From the NCBI GenBank assembly GCA_036675505.1, contig JAKFEW010000139.1, forward strand, positions 176,807 through 240,806: a stretch of DNA of 64,000 nt. The letters are read 5' to 3'. Made by a program: the position numbers and the translations under genes. This stretch comes from JAKFEW01 sp036675505 (lineage in GTDB: Bacteria > Cyanobacteriota > Sericytochromatia > S15B-MN24 > JAQBPE01). A model generated the notes under the pieces. The model did not search any database, was not told the DNA's origin, and worked only from the letters and a program-made list of their open reading frames with translations. This document shows, piece after piece, positions 7,005 through 16,227 of this stretch. How positions within the stretch are numbered: position 1 is the stretch's first letter; each line of letters starts with the position of its first letter.

Positions 7005-9557
7005 CTACGCCCAGCGAATCAGGCCGAGCTCGTGCTTGTTCGCGAGGTTGCCATTGCTCGGCACGACGCGCACGCCGTAGATGTACGAGCCGCCCTTTTT
7101 GGGCGTGAACACGCCCTTGAACTTGAAGCTGCCGTCGGTGAGCTGATCGGCCATGCTCATGGGCACGATCTCGACGTCGCGCAGCGCGCCGCCGCGCTCG
7201 CGGCCCTGGTAAATCTCGACGTTCAGGTTGGTCGGAGCGAGGCCGCCCGTCTTCACGCGCGCCACGATGTCGATCGGGTCGCCCACATGGACCTTGTCGA
7301 GCTCCAGCGGGCTCACCTCCACGAACACGTGGTGCCAGTTGAACGTCATCATCCCCTTCCACTCGGAGAACTGCTTCGCCTTCGAGTAGTTGTCGGCCGC
7401 CAGGCGTTCGCCGTGATCGATCGCCGGGACGTAGAACTTGTTGGTGTAGTCCTGCACCATCCGGTGCGTCGAGTATTGGGGCGTCAGCGTCGCGATCGCA
7501 TCCTTCACGCGGGCCAGCCAGCCATGGGGGATGCCGTCCTCGCCGCGGTCGTAGTAGAGCGGCACGATCTCGTGCTCGAGCGTGTGGTAGAGCGACATCG
7601 CGTCGGCTTCGTCCTGCTCGTTGAGGTCCGCGAACTCGCGCTCCTCGCCGATCGACCAGCCATTCACCTCGTTGTAGCCCTCGCACCACCAACCATCCAG
7701 CACCGAGAAGTTCAGGCAGCCGTTGGCGGCGGCCTTTTGGCCGCTGGTGCCCGAGGCCTCGAGCGGCCGGCGCGGGTTGTTGAGCCAGACGTCGCAGCCG
7801 GTCACGAGGTGCCGCGCCACATTCATGTCGTAATCCTCGATGAAGACCACGCTGCCCGCGAAGCCCTCCTGGCGGGCGTACTGCACGACCTTCTGGATGA
7901 ACTCCTTGCCCGGCTGATCGGCCGGGTGGGCCTTGCCCGCGAAGATGAGCTGCACCTTGCGGCCCTGCGCGTGCAGGACGCGCTCCAGGCGGGCGGCTTC
8001 GCGGAAAATCAGCGTGGCGCGCTTGTAGGTCGCGAAGCGGCGCGCGAAGCCGATCGTGAGCGCCGTGGGGTCGAGCAGCGTATCGGTCTGGAGCACGCGC
8101 GAGACGCTCTCCCCGCCCCGCAGGCGCTGGGCGCGCAGGCGCTGGCGCAGGAACTGGACCATCTGCAGCTTGAGCTCGTTGCGCACGGCCCACAGCTTCT
8201 CGTCGGGCACTTCGCGAATCTTCTCCCAGCGCGACTGGATCGCGAGGGCCTCGCGCCAATCGGCGCCGATGTACTCGTCGAAGAGCGGCCGCAGCTCGGG
8301 CGCGATCCAGGTTTCGGTGTGGATGCCGTTGGTGATCGAGTCGATCGGCACCTCCTCGATCGGGACGCCATGCCACAGCTCACGCCACATCTTGCGCGAC
8401 ACCGCGCCATGCAGCGCCGACACGCCGTTGGCCTTACGCGAGAGCCGCAGCGCGAGCACCGACAGCGAGAACAGCGGCGGACCACCGTGCGTGTCCTGGC
8501 GCGCGATCGAGAGGAATTCCTCGCGGCCGATGCCGAGCTGGGGGTAGAAGCGGTTGAAGTACTTCTCCATCAGCGGGAAAGCGAACGCGTCGTTGCCGGC
8601 CGGGACGGGCGTGTGGGTGGTGAAGATCGTGCTCGCCGCGACGGCCTCGAGGGCTTCATGGAACGAGAGCCCCTGCTGCTGCACCAGCTCGCGGATACGT
8701 TCGAGACCGAGGAAGGCCGAGTGCCCCTCATTCATATGCCAGGCGGCCGGGTGGATGCCCATCGCCCGCAGCGCGCGCACGCCACCGATGCCGAGAATGA
8801 TCTCCTGCGCGATGCGCATGTCGTGGTCGCCGCCGTAGAGCTGGGCGCTGAAGCGCCGGTCTTCCGACGTGTTGCGGTCGATATCGGTGTCTAGGAGGTA
8901 GAGCGGGATGCGGCCGACCTGGACGCGCCATACCTTCGCGAAGACGATCCGCCCCGGCAGCTCGACGTTGATGACGACGTCGCCGCCATCCGGCCCCGTG
9001 GCGGGCAGGATCGGCAGCTCGGAGAAGTTCAGCTTGTCGTAATGGGCCTCCTGCATGCCGTCCGAGCGGAGCTGCTGGCGGAAGTAGCCCTGGTTGTAGA
9101 GCAGGCCGACGCCGACGAACGGGATGTCGATGTTGCTCGCGGACTTGCTGTGGTCGCCGGAGAGGATGCCCAGGCCGCCCGAATAGATCGGCAGGGCCTC
9201 GTGCAGGCCGAACTCGGCCGAGAAGTAGGCGATCGTCTTGCCCTGGTACTGCGGGTAGGTCGTGCGGAACCAGGTGTCCTTCTTGTCCATGTAAGCGGCG
9301 AAGCGCTTCTGGACGTCGTCGAAGGCGGAAAGGAAGTCCTTGTCGGTCGCGGCGGCGTCGAGCTTCTCCTGGTCCACTTCGCTCAAGAAACGCACGGGGT
9401 TCTGGTAGACTTGCTCCCAAAGGGCGGCGTCGAGCTGCGTGAAGAGCGCCTGCGCCTCCGGGTTCCAGCTCCACCACATGTTCGTGGCGAGGTCCCGCAG
9501 GCCCTGGATGCGGGCGGGCAGGACGGGGAAGACGGAAACTCTACCTAGCAGGTTCAA
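7005..9557 (-). CDS. glgP: Alpha-glucan (glycogen/maltodextrin) phosphorylase
   Basis: A cytoplasmic GT35 enzyme that releases glucose-1-phosphate from the ends of alpha-1,4-glucans using pyridoxal phosphate. The sequence belongs to the subgroup with an N-terminal DUF3417 segment (LATNMWWSWNPEA) and the cofactor motif SGTSGQKAAANG, whose Lys is near residue 607. The frame is open further upstream, but I place the start at a TTG (9557) because GAAGGAG sits eight bases before it and the protein then begins at a natural MNLLGRVSVF. That gives 850 aa, the usual length of the subgroup. The gene stands alone, ends at a strong terminator, and a TAGAAT box at 9639-9634 is a candidate -10. Confidence 0.9.
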   Translation of the reverse strand: MNLLGRVSVFPVLPARIQGLRDLATNMWWSWNPEAQALFTQLDAALWEQVYQNPVRFLSEVDQEKLDAAATDKDFLSAFDDVQKRFAAYMDKKDTWFRTTYPQYQGKTIAYFSAEFGLHEALPIYSGGLGILSGDHSKSASNIDIPFVGVGLLYNQGYFRQQLRSDGMQEAHYDKLNFSELPILPATGPDGGDVVINVELPGRIVFAKVWRVQVGRIPLYLLDTDIDRNTSEDRRFSAQLYGGDHDMRIAQEIILGIGGVRALRAMGIHPAAWHMNEGHSAFLGLERIRELVQQQGLSFHEALEAVAASTIFTTHTPVPAGNDAFAFPLMEKYFNRFYPQLGIGREEFLSIARQDTHGGPPLFSLSVLALRLSRKANGVSALHGAVSRKMWRELWHGVPIEEVPIDSITNGIHTETWIAPELRPLFDEYIGADWREALAIQSRWEKIREVPDEKLWAVRNELKLQMVQFLRQRLRAQRLRGGESVSRVLQTDTLLDPTALTIGFARRFATYKRATLIFREAARLERVLHAQGRKVQLIFAGKAHPADQPGKEFIQKVVQYARQEGFAGSVVFIEDYDMNVARHLVTGCDVWLNNPRRPLEASGTSGQKAAANGCLNFSVLDGWWCEGYNEVNGWSIGEEREFADLNEQDEADAMSLYHTLEHEIVPLYYDRGEDGIPHGWLARVKDAIATLTPQYSTHRMVQDYTNKFYVPAIDHGERLAADNYSKAKQFSEWKGMMTFNWHHVFVEVSPLELDKVHVGDPIDIVARVKTGGLAPTNLNVEIYQGRERGGALRDVEIVPMSMADQLTDGSFKFKGVFTPKKGGSYIYGVRVVPSNGNLANKHELGLIRWA

Positions 9558-9918
9558 AACACTTGCTCCTTCGATTGACGCCGGAGGTCGGCGGGGCGGC
9601 CACGTCGCCGTAAGGGCTGCTCGTCGCCCCGGGATTCTAACATGGGTGGCGACCGCCCTGCATCGTGGGGCTGGGCGGCGTGGCCGGCAAAGCAATGATT
9701 GGGCGGTGCGGCTCACGGAGATGGTGGCCGATCTGACCGTCGCGCGGCGTGAGGCTGGCTTTTAGAGCGGGTTGTAACCGGACGCCGGGTGAAAACAGCC
9801 GAACAGGGGTCAGGGTTTTCGTCCATTTTGCACAAGCCGTTCGGCCACAGGCCCGATACCTTGATTAGAGGCGGTCGGGACGACGGCGTTCTGAACCTAT
9901 CGCGGAGGCTCGTGCCCG
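9558..9918. other. Intergenic region between glgP and a small hypothetical gene
   Basis: This 361-bp gap holds the leader of the minus-strand glgP, with a candidate -10 (TAGAAT, 9639-9634) about 80 nt before the TTG start and no convincing -35. The right half leads into the plus-strand gene at 9919. I see no RNA gene, repeat or conserved coding fragment here. Confidence 0.4.
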
Positions 9919-10233
9919 ATGGAGCGCATGATCTGCTTGGACGGCGTGGCCGTCCGCGTACTCGCTGACCAGGTCGAGGTCGATCTCGGCGGTGCCGGTT
10001 TGGCCCCGGCCGATCACCATTGCGATCACCGCGAGGCCTGTTGCGGCCACGGCGAAGCCTGGCAGGCGGTGATGAGCTACGACGACGGCACAACTGTGTA
10101 CTTGCACCCGCCCGTCGGCGAAGACGGCGTGCCGGGATACCGCGTGAACGGCCCGCGGCCGCACCGCTGGAAGGTCACCTACGTGGACTTCGACGGGAGC
10201 AGGCTCGCCAAATTGGGTTGGGAAGCCGTCTAG
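9919..10233 (+). CDS. Small His/Cys-containing protein of unknown function
   Basis: I do not recognise this 104-aa protein. It has a compact His/Cys cluster (ADHHCDHREACCGHGE, about residues 30-45) that could bind a metal. A beta-rich part follows (TTVYLHPP, RWKVTYVDFDG). Codon use is typical for the window, with G/C at nearly all third positions, which favours a real gene over the antisense frames. A GCGGAGG ribosome binding site lies about 10 nt before the ATG. It is convergent with the next gene. There is no signal peptide, so it is probably cytoplasmic. Confidence 0.55.
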   Translation: MERMICLDGVAVRVLADQVEVDLGGAGLAPADHHCDHREACCGHGEAWQAVMSYDDGTTVYLHPPVGEDGVPGYRVNGPRPHRWKVTYVDFDGSRLAKLGWEAV

Positions 10234-10267
10234 CGGCCCTGGCCGGCGTTCGGCAGGACCTCGGAGC

Positions 10268-10639
10268 CTAGGCTTCGTCGTCGCCCATCAGCTCCACCTG
10301 GACCTTCTCCTGGGCGTAGTCGCGCAGGAACTCGGGCAAGCCTTCGAGCGCCTCGGTCCACGAGATGCGGCCCTTGCGCACCTGCTCGAAGAGCGGGGCG
10401 TAGTGGTGATCGTGGAGGGCACGGAAGACGGCCGGGAAGCCGGGCGCGAGCTGCTCGACCATCAGGTAACCGGTCTCGAGGAACGCCGAGCCATCCAGGT
10501 AGAAGGGCACCGCCGGGCTGTCGCCGTCCGGGTGGTCTTCGAGGACCTCGCGCAGCGCTTCACCGGCGGCATCGAGCTTCTCGAGAAACGCCTGGATCTC
10601 CGCGGCGTCGGGCGTCGGGACGGGCGTGGGTTCGGCCAT
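10268..10639 (-). CDS. Acidic helical protein of unknown function
   Basis: A 123-aa soluble protein, acidic and largely helical, with a Pro-rich start (MAEPTPVPTPDA) and no motif I recognise. The start at 10639 is well supported by AAGGAGG seven bases upstream, which is why the longer open frame is not used. It lies 26 bp downstream of the SpoIID-like gene's stop on the same strand and could be the last gene of that operon, although its own strong ribosome binding site and a TAATAT box upstream suggest separate expression. Confidence 0.6.
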   Translation of the reverse strand: MAEPTPVPTPDAAEIQAFLEKLDAAGEALREVLEDHPDGDSPAVPFYLDGSAFLETGYLMVEQLAPGFPAVFRALHDHHYAPLFEQVRKGRISWTEALEGLPEFLRDYAQEKVQVELMGDDEA

Positions 10640-10665
10640 GAGATCCTCCTTGGTTCGGGGGGATA

Positions 10666-11814
10666 TTACCACACCAACCGCAGCCGGGCCGGCGTGGTGC
10701 CGGGGAAGTAGGCGGCCAGGATCCGCGTGGCGTCCTGGCCGCCGAGCGCCCGTCCGCGGGCGCCTGCCTGGCACAGGCCGACCCCGTGGCCGAGGCCGCG
10801 GCCTGAGAAGCGCCAGCCGGCAGGCTCGCGGGCGATCGTGAAGGCCGGGCTGCGCAGCCCAACCCAGCCCAGCCGAGGCCCGAGCGCCTCCCAGAGGTCC
10901 ATGCCCGACACGAGGCGCGCGCGGGAGGCGGCGACTCGCACCGCGCGCACGTGACCGCCAGGCCCCGCGGCGGCGACCGAGAGCCCGAGTAAGGGCTCGA
11001 GCGGCCCCAGGCGGCCGGCGTCGCGCAGCGCCGCGCGCGCCACCTCCGCGGGCGCGAGCACGCTCCAGGCTGCGGCGTAGGGGCTGGCGGCGCACCACGC
11101 CGTGCCATCCGGGCGGCGATCGGGGCCGCCGGCCAGGTAGGCCGGGGCGGCCGCGCCGAAGAGGTCGGCCGACGAGGCGCGCATGCCGCCGCAGGCCGCG
11201 TGCCAGGTCGTCTCGGCGGCCTCGCCGCGCCACGCGAGCACCTGGCCGCGGGTGTCGCGGGCGGCGGCCGTGAGGCGGCGATCGCCCCCCAACGTGCCCC
11301 GGAAACGCTGGCAATGGGTCGCGTCGCAGAAGTCTCGGCCGGGGTGCCCGGTGGCGCCGCGCCGCGCGACCGAGTAGGTGCGCGCGGCGATCGCCTGCGC
11401 CTCGAGCGCCGCGCGGGGCCAGTCCGCCGGCACCTCATGGGCCATCACGCCCGCCACGTAGGCCTCCAGCGGCACGTGGACGACAGGCGCGAGACGACCG
11501 CCCTCCGCGTGGATGGTGAGCGCGCCTGTCACGCGCCGGGCGGGCGCCTGGCCCGGGCCCGTGGCCAGCGCGAAGGGCGCCGGTCCGCTCAGGCGCCAGC
11601 GACCGGCGCGTCCATGTCCGCCGGGCCAGCGCGCCTCGATGGCAGCGCCCACCGCCGTGAAGGACACCGCGGTGCCGGGGGCGATCGGCCGCGGGCCGTC
11701 GCTCCCCCGCAACGTCCAGCCGCCGACGGCGCGAACCACGATCGCCGCCGGGCGCTCGAACGCGAACAGCCCCACCGCCACGTCCGGCTGGGCGGGGAGG
11801 ATCAGCGGGCTCAT
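10666..11814 (-). CDS. SpoIID/LytB-domain protein (predicted peptidoglycan lytic enzyme)
   Basis: A 382-aa protein matching the SpoIID/LytB family, whose sporulation members cleave glycan strands lacking stem peptides. Conserved family stretches are visible: PLEAYVAGVMAHEVPADWP, ALEAQAIAARTY, a Cys-rich catalytic-site region (CDATHCQRF), TAWHAACGG-like and the C-terminal GRGLGHGVGLCQAGARG. There is no clear N-terminal membrane segment. Its ATG overlaps the stop of the transpeptidase gene by 4 nt (ATGA), so the two are translationally coupled. This implies a shared job in cell-wall remodelling. Members also occur in many non-sporulating bacteria, so spore formation should not be inferred. Confidence 0.82.
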   Translation of the reverse strand: MSPLILPAQPDVAVGLFAFERPAAIVVRAVGGWTLRGSDGPRPIAPGTAVSFTAVGAAIEARWPGGHGRAGRWRLSGPAPFALATGPGQAPARRVTGALTIHAEGGRLAPVVHVPLEAYVAGVMAHEVPADWPRAALEAQAIAARTYSVARRGATGHPGRDFCDATHCQRFRGTLGGDRRLTAAARDTRGQVLAWRGEAAETTWHAACGGMRASSADLFGAAAPAYLAGGPDRRPDGTAWCAASPYAAAWSVLAPAEVARAALRDAGRLGPLEPLLGLSVAAAGPGGHVRAVRVAASRARLVSGMDLWEALGPRLGWVGLRSPAFTIAREPAGWRFSGRGLGHGVGLCQAGARGRALGGQDATRILAAYFPGTTPARLRLVW

Positions 11815-12749
11815 GGCCTGCCCGCGTCGCGCCAGGCGGCGAAGACCCGCCCGGCGAGTCCCGCGGCATCGCCGAAGCCGCTCGCGTCGTCGAGGCGCAC
11901 CGCCAGCGCGAGCGTGCGCGGGGCCGTCCCGGCGGATGGGAGCTTCGGCCGGGCGCCGACGGCCGCGCGGGCGTAGCCGATGAACCAGCCGTGGGTGCGG
12001 TTCGAGCCGTCGCGGTAGGTGGCGGTGCCGGTCTTGCCGGCGATCTCGAGGCCGCTCGTGGTGGCGCGGCGGGCGCTGCCGGCGAGCGCGGCCAGGCGCA
12101 TGCCGGCGCGCAGACGGGCCGTGGCGGCGGGCGGGCCGAGCCGGGGCCGGAACAGGGCTTCGGTCGACCAGGCGGGTGGGCGGACGGGGGCGTCGGCGGC
12201 GATCGCGGCGGCCAGCCCGGCGGCTTGCAGCGGCGTCATGAGCCAGCCGGCGCCCTCGCCGATCGCGATGCGCGCGTCGCGTGGGTCGACCCCCGTGGTC
12301 ACGAGCCCGGCGCGTCCGGCCGCCTGGGCGAGGGCCGGGAAGCCCGTGCGGATGCCGAGCTGGACGAAGTAGAGGTTGCAGGAGGCGGCGATCGCCCCTT
12401 CCAGATCGCGCGGGCCATGGCCCTCCGGCCGCCAGCAGCGCAGCACCGCCGGCCGGCCGCCGGCCGCGGGGGCGCGCAGCCAGCCCCGGCAATCGAAGGT
12501 GGCGTCGGCCAGGCCCTTGCGCGGGCCGAGGGCCGCCGCGGCGGTGACCAGCTTGAACACCGAGCCGGGTGGCGACGGCCGCGCCGCGAGGTCCGGGTGG
12601 ATGAGGGCGATGAGCCGACCGCTGCTGGCGTCGACGGCGACGACCGCGGCGGACCGGTGGCCGACGATGCGCGCGCACGACGCCTGGAATTCCCCCGTTG
12701 CGGTGGAGCTCGAGAGGGCGACGGCTGCGGCGAGCAGCGAGGGGATCAT
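11811..12749 (-). CDS. Minimal penicillin-binding transpeptidase
   Basis: A 312-aa protein consisting of little more than a penicillin-binding transpeptidase domain. The three active-site motifs are complete: SVFK (nucleophile Ser63, Lys66), SCN (123-125) and KTG (239-241). It would crosslink or trim peptidoglycan stems. The N-terminus has a short hydrophobic stretch (MIPSLLAAAVALSSS) that could be a signal peptide. The usual class B dimerisation domain is absent. Its start overlaps the stop of the polytopic membrane protein upstream by 4 nt, and its stop overlaps the SpoIID-like start. That makes a three-gene coupled wall operon, with the membrane protein perhaps supplying an anchor or partner. 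Confidence 0.85.
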   Translation of the reverse strand: MIPSLLAAAVALSSSTATGEFQASCARIVGHRSAAVVAVDASSGRLIALIHPDLAARPSPPGSVFKLVTAAAALGPRKGLADATFDCRGWLRAPAAGGRPAVLRCWRPEGHGPRDLEGAIAASCNLYFVQLGIRTGFPALAQAAGRAGLVTTGVDPRDARIAIGEGAGWLMTPLQAAGLAAAIAADAPVRPPAWSTEALFRPRLGPPAATARLRAGMRLAALAGSARRATTSGLEIAGKTGTATYRDGSNRTHGWFIGYARAAVGARPKLPSAGTAPRTLALAVRLDDASGFGDAAGLAGRVFAAWRDAGRP

Positions 12750-14188
12750 GCGGCCGACTGCGCCCGCCCGCGCGCCGACCACCACCAGACCGCGAGCGCG
12801 CCCAGCGCCACGGCCAGCACCATGAGCGCCGACACGCGTTCCTGCCGCGTCGCGTTCATCACGGCGACCAGCCAGGGGGCCGCCAACAACACCACGCCCA
12901 CGTTCGCGAGCAACAAGGCGGGCTCCGCGGGCGCCGCGGGTGTCTGGCCCTCGGCCGGCTCGAACGCGGCCGCCGCGAACATCGCGAGCGCCAGCCCGGC
13001 GAGCCAGGCGCCCATCGCCTCGACGTGGATGAAGTAGCCGACCGCCGCCGGCGCGAGCACCAGCGCCACGCCCGCCGCCGCCGCCAGGCCCGCATGCCCT
13101 CCCGCCGCGCGCCGGAGCGCGTGCGCCGCGGCCGGCACCAGCGCGCCGCCGATCAGGGCGGCGAATGCGTAGGGGTGGGTCAGATCGACGCCATAGCCCG
13201 TCAGCGCCGTGCGGTCGAGGAAGAGCTGGATCCAGACGCGCGCCGCGAAGACCGCGACCAGCAGGCCGAGCCAGCCGCGCGCCGCGACGGACGTGCCGTA
13301 GGCGGTCACCAGCCCGAGGCCGCCGAAGCCGATCGCCACGATGCCGAGCAGGCGGTTGTCGAGCACGAGCAGCGCGCCGCCGGCGGCCAGGAAGGCCAGC
13401 TTGCCGAGCGGCGCGAGGTCCGGGCGGCCGGTGAGCAGCGCGGGCAGGATCGCGGCCGCGCCCGCACCCGCCGCCACCGCGATCAGGAGGGGGCTCACGG
13501 CCCCGTAGAGGCCCGCGAGGATCGCGAGAGCCGCGAGGCCAAAGGCCAGCGGCGGCGCGAACGCACGCGACTTGGGGCCATCGAGGCGGCTGGCGAGGGC
13601 GAGCGCGCCCACGGCCGCGCTGCCCAGCGCCAGCGCGAGCGGCCAGCCCGCGCCGATCTCGGCCCACAGCTTGTCACCCCACGCGCCGGCACCGGCGACC
13701 AGCGCGACGGCCGCGAGCCCGGCGCCCCCCGCCACGGACTCGTCGGGCCCGGCGGCGAGGCGCAACGCGGCCGCGGTGGCCGCGGCACCGGTCAGCAGAC
13801 CGATTGCCGCGTTCGCGATCGGCACGCCGGCGTCCAGCGCCAGCGCGAGCGCGGCCAGCACCGCGAGCCCGCCCGCCAGCACGGCGAGATCGGGCCGGGC
13901 ATCGCCGGCATCGGCCGCGGCCGGCCGCAAGGTCATGCCCGCGGCGCCCACCATCAGGCCGATCGCCGGCGGCCACAGCCGCTCGCCCACGCCATACCAG
14001 GCGGCGGCCGCGGCGGTGAGGGCGAGCGCGATCGCGGCGGCCGTGAGGTACGCCGCGCGCCCAGCGCCAGGCACCTGGGCGCGTGGAGCGGCGATCGCCG
14101 CCCAGGCGGCAATCGCGCCGTTCACGATCAGCGCGACGACTAGCACGGGGGCGGCGCCCACCATGGGGATAACGGGAAAGGCGGCCAT
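12746..14188 (-). CDS. Polytopic membrane protein of unknown family
   Basis: A 480-aa, Ala/Leu/Gly-rich protein with roughly a dozen predicted transmembrane helices and very few charged residues. I do not recognise it. It lacks the FtsW/RodA signature I would expect next to a penicillin-binding protein, though its position could be analogous. The start at 14188 (MAAFPVIPMV) has GAGGTGA upstream and puts the first helix at residue 9. The frame is open further upstream but that part looks non-coding. It is the first gene of the wall operon and overlaps the transpeptidase start by 4 nt. Confidence 0.65.
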   Translation of the reverse strand: MAAFPVIPMVGAAPVLVVALIVNGAIAAWAAIAAPRAQVPGAGRAAYLTAAAIALALTAAAAAWYGVGERLWPPAIGLMVGAAGMTLRPAAADAGDARPDLAVLAGGLAVLAALALALDAGVPIANAAIGLLTGAAATAAALRLAAGPDESVAGGAGLAAVALVAGAGAWGDKLWAEIGAGWPLALALGSAAVGALALASRLDGPKSRAFAPPLAFGLAALAILAGLYGAVSPLLIAVAAGAGAAAILPALLTGRPDLAPLGKLAFLAAGGALLVLDNRLLGIVAIGFGGLGLVTAYGTSVAARGWLGLLVAVFAARVWIQLFLDRTALTGYGVDLTHPYAFAALIGGALVPAAAHALRRAAGGHAGLAAAAGVALVLAPAAVGYFIHVEAMGAWLAGLALAMFAAAAFEPAEGQTPAAPAEPALLLANVGVVLLAAPWLVAVMNATRQERVSALMVLAVALGALAVWWWSARGRAQSAA

Positions 14189-14323
14189 GATCACCTCTTG
14201 ATCGGGGTCTCGACCGTACGTTACCACGCCGGGCCGCTCGCCGGAAACGCCGTGGCGGCGGGGCCGGCGCACGAAGGCAAGCGACCCGGTGTGTTAACAT
14301 GGGGGTGAGAGTCCCGCCCAGAG

Positions 14324-15250
14324 ATGCCCTTGAACGTCCGTCCGTACCAGCCGAGCGACGGCGCGGTCTTGCTCACCCGCTTCGATGCGAGCGCCCGCGC
14401 CCCCTGGCTCCGCCTGCCTCACCCATACGCGATCGAAGACCTCGTCGTGCGCGCCGAGGGGCTCACCGTTTTCGTCGCGGAGACGGGCCGCGACCGGGTC
14501 GTCGGCCTGATCGCGATCGATGAGCGCGAGGGCGCGCCGCTGCTGCTCGGGCCGCTCGTCGCCGACGACCAGCTCGCCGACCTGTTCGGCCATGCGCTGA
14601 TCAACGCCGGCCTGAGGTGGGCGGTCGACGCCGGCCTCGAGCTGCTCCAGGCGCGGATCGACCTCGGCGAGGACCGGGGCCTGGCCTTCTTCATGAACCA
14701 GGGCTTCATGTTGCTCGGCACGCGCCAATACATCCTCGCCGCCCGCAAAGGCAAGCGGACGGCCCCCGAAGCGCCCGAGGGCCTCAAGATCGGCGCCTGC
14801 CCGGAGATGCTCTCGAGCGACTACCAGCGCCTGTATGCCGAAATCGGCGAGCCGCTCGGCTGGACCGAACGGCTCGAGTGGACCCGCCCGCAGATCTTCG
14901 AGCACCTCCAGCAGCCCGGCGTCCACCTCTACGCAGCGCGCGCCGGCGACACTTACCTCGGCTTCGCGGAGGTCGTCGATTGTGGCTCGGGGGAGGCACA
15001 AATCAGCCATTTCGGCGTCTTGCCGGCCTTCCGCCGCCGCGGCGTCGGCGGCGCCGTGCTCGAGTACGTCGTCTGGCACGCGACGGAGATGCTGGGCTTC
15101 GAGCGGGTCTGGCTGGCCGCCACCACCGACGACACCGGCCGGCTGCGCTTCGATCCGACCAAGCACGGCATGCGCCAGGAGCGCGCGCTCGTGTTCCTCG
15201 AGAAACGCCTGGCGGAAGTCGCGCGGCCGCGGGGGGAGCTATTTCGCTGA
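14324..15250 (+). CDS. Tandem GNAT-family acetyltransferase
   Basis: A 308-aa cytoplasmic protein with two GNAT folds. The C-terminal one is the better conserved: beta strand ISHFGVLPAF followed by the acetyl-CoA loop RRRGVGG (about 233-239). The N-terminal half (to about 150) keeps the shape, including GLIAID and DRGLAFFMNQGF, but its CoA-binding loop is not obvious, so it may be inactive. The acceptor is unknown. A TAACAT box (14295-14300) is a candidate -10. Its 3' end overlaps the convergent lipoprotein gene by 12 bp. Confidence 0.75.
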   Translation: MPLNVRPYQPSDGAVLLTRFDASARAPWLRLPHPYAIEDLVVRAEGLTVFVAETGRDRVVGLIAIDEREGAPLLLGPLVADDQLADLFGHALINAGLRWAVDAGLELLQARIDLGEDRGLAFFMNQGFMLLGTRQYILAARKGKRTAPEAPEGLKIGACPEMLSSDYQRLYAEIGEPLGWTERLEWTRPQIFEHLQQPGVHLYAARAGDTYLGFAEVVDCGSGEAQISHFGVLPAFRRRGVGGAVLEYVVWHATEMLGFERVWLAATTDDTGRLRFDPTKHGMRQERALVFLEKRLAEVARPRGELFR

Positions 15251-16162
15251 GCGGATCGGCAGGATCGTCTTGAACTTCTTGCCGTCTTCGGTCGTGAGCG
15301 TCACGCTCACGTTCATGAACTGGCCGCCGGCCTTCGGCTGCTCGTAAGTGAAGGCGTTCTCGGTCGGGCCGATGAGCGCCTCGATCTTGCCCTTGCCGGC
15401 GTCCACCTCGGCGGCGATCAGGTTGAACGGCTTCTCTACGGGATCGCCGGCCTTGTCGGGCGTCTGGGTCGCCACGCTCACGGTGATCACGCCATCGGCG
15501 CCCTGCTGCGCGAACGAGAGCTGGCTGGTGCCTTGCGGCAGCTTGGCCGACGCACCCATCTGATCGATGTAGGCGTCGAAGATCGGGCCGGATTTTTTCA
15601 GCTTGCCGAGGCTTGGCGTGAAGCTCGCCTCGTAGCCGGCCTCGCCCACCGTGTAAAGCACGTAGTAGAACGGGAAGCGGGTCTTGTCGTCCCAGCTCTT
15701 CTTGTCGATGCCCCAGAAGCCGTCGGCCTCGAGGCCGTCCTCCATCGCCTGGTAATCATCCCGGGTGAGCTCGCGCTCCACGACGTACGGTTGCTCCTCG
15801 ATCGTGCGGCCGTAGAACGCGTACCGCAGGCGGCCGTTGTCGTAGACGATTTCGTCCATATCGCCAGGATCGAGCAGGACTTCGTCCTCCTGGCGCGTCT
15901 GGGCGATGCGGGGGTCGAGGATCTTGCCGCTGGCCTTCTCGCGGAAGAGGAAGTTGCGCACCTTCTGGACGCGCAGCTTGGTGGTCTCGAAGGACCCGGC
16001 CGGCAGCGCGGCGGGTCGCGCCGCGGGCAGGCTCTTGGCCTTGGTGACCACGGGCGAAGGCTTCGGGGCGACGGGAGCCGGGCAACCCGTCGTCGCCAAC
16101 GCGCAGATCCAGACCAACGCGAGCGGAAATCGAACCGCCGTCCGAGTGAACCCGAGAGCCAC
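15239..16162 (-). CDS. Lipoprotein of unknown function
   Basis: A 307-aa predicted lipoprotein with a lipobox (ATTGC, Cys about 27) followed by a Pro/Ala/Lys-rich linker. The mature part is a mixed alpha/beta domain with many aromatic residues (YYVLYTVG, PYVVERELTRDDY); I do not recognise the family. The GTG start at 16162 is supported by GGGGGAGG seven bases upstream. A GGGTATAAG box lies on the minus strand about 40 nt upstream, the same sequence seen before the EF-hand lipoprotein at 5890, and is a candidate -10. Confidence 0.7.
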   Translation of the reverse strand: MALGFTRTAVRFPLALVWICALATTGCPAPVAPKPSPVVTKAKSLPAARPAALPAGSFETTKLRVQKVRNFLFREKASGKILDPRIAQTRQEDEVLLDPGDMDEIVYDNGRLRYAFYGRTIEEQPYVVERELTRDDYQAMEDGLEADGFWGIDKKSWDDKTRFPFYYVLYTVGEAGYEASFTPSLGKLKKSGPIFDAYIDQMGASAKLPQGTSQLSFAQQGADGVITVSVATQTPDKAGDPVEKPFNLIAAEVDAGKGKIEALIGPTENAFTYEQPKAGGQFMNVSVTLTTEDGKKFKTILPIRSAK

Positions 16163-16227
16163 CGTGACCTCCCCCAGCTTTCAGTTACCGCCGGTCTTAT
16201 ACCCGGCCGGGACGGGGCGTTGCGTGC

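Noticed and set aside
4163..7108. Open frame of 981 codons on the plus strand across both EF-hand genes
   Set aside because: It is antisense to two proteins with clear lipoboxes and EF-hands; the product is Arg/Val/Ala-rich with no motif.
9713..10164. Minus-strand frames opposite the small His/Cys protein
   Set aside because: They lack ribosome binding sites, and codon third-position bias favours the plus-strand frame.
10666..11814. SpoIID-like protein and SpoVS as evidence of sporulation
   Set aside because: Both families are common in non-sporulating bacteria and no sporulation sigma factor or other stage-specific gene is in the window.
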